From contig SLKB01000399.1 in NCBI GenBank assembly GCA_007134805.1, positions 1 to 7,406 of the forward strand: 7,406 nucleotides of DNA. The letters are read 5' to 3'. Source of the DNA: Paracoccaceae bacterium. Its GTDB lineage: Bacteria; Pseudomonadota; Alphaproteobacteria; Rhodobacterales; Rhodobacteraceae. Made by a program: the position numbers and the translations under genes. Below are positions 6,314-7,406 of this stretch, piece after piece; position 1 is the stretch's first letter, and the number at the start of each line of letters is the position of its first letter. The notes below the pieces were generated by a model, which saw only the letters and a program-made list of their open reading frames with translations, was not told the DNA's origin and made no database searches.

Positions 6314-6341
6314 GCGGTGCGATCACATTTTGCTGCGGTGC
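6314..6341 (-). repeat. Paired 7-bp direct repeats in the ureC to small-gene gap
   Basis: GCGGTGC occurs at 6314-6320 and again at 6335-6341 (GCACCGC on the coding strand), exactly 21 bp apart or two helical turns. The spacing would suit a protein binding one DNA face upstream of the small gene, but with only two short GC-rich copies chance is possible. Confidence 0.3.
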
Positions 6342-6348
6342 AGAAATG

Positions 6349-6361
6349 TCGCGGATCGCGA
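6349..6361 (-). other. Short stem-loop after the ureC stop
   Basis: TCGCG (6349-6353) and CGCGA (6357-6361) form a perfect 5-bp stem with a 3-base loop, four bases beyond the ureC stop codon. With no T-run after it on the minus strand it is unlikely to terminate; it could affect mRNA stability or processing between the structural and accessory parts of the operon. Confidence 0.35.
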
Positions 6362-6365
6362 CCGA

Positions 6366-7406
<1,041 letters not shown>

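Overview
The window is GC-rich and reads like chromosomal DNA of an alphaproteobacterium, most likely a member of the Rhodobacterales. The evidence is the protein style, the urease gene order with an extra small gene between ureC and ureE, and a methylmalonate-semialdehyde dehydrogenase gene followed by an isobutyryl-CoA-dehydrogenase-type gene. No mobile element, tRNA, rRNA or CRISPR array was seen, and no stretch over 300 bases lacks a gene.

Layout. The left block (1-1869, minus strand) is a valine-catabolism unit: mmsA, then after 112 bp the first 85 codons of an acyl-CoA dehydrogenase that runs off the left edge. A LysR-type regulator (1983-2900, plus) diverges from mmsA. The 113-bp space between them holds a perfect palindrome fitting the T-N11-A rule and a related degenerate copy 42 bp away. 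It is a credible control region for both genes. The regulator converges on a small PilZ-domain gene (2936-3271, minus), which follows xthA, encoding exonuclease III (3369-4178, minus).

The right block (4244-7406, minus strand) is the distal part of a urease operon. In transcription order it holds ureC (C-terminal 346 codons, entering from the right edge), a small 81-codon gene of unknown function, ureE, ureF and ureG. From the small gene onward the genes are packed as ATGA overlap, 3-nt gap and ATGA overlap, which implies translational coupling. UreC carries the nickel active site. UreE delivers nickel through a His-rich tail, and UreF with the UreG GTPase load it. UreA, UreB and UreD would lie beyond the right edge.

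Most of the window is well-understood metabolism. The points most worth following up are the small DUF1127-like protein in the urease operon, the mmsA/lysR operator, and two structured intercistronic gaps (mmsA to acd, and ureC to the small gene).
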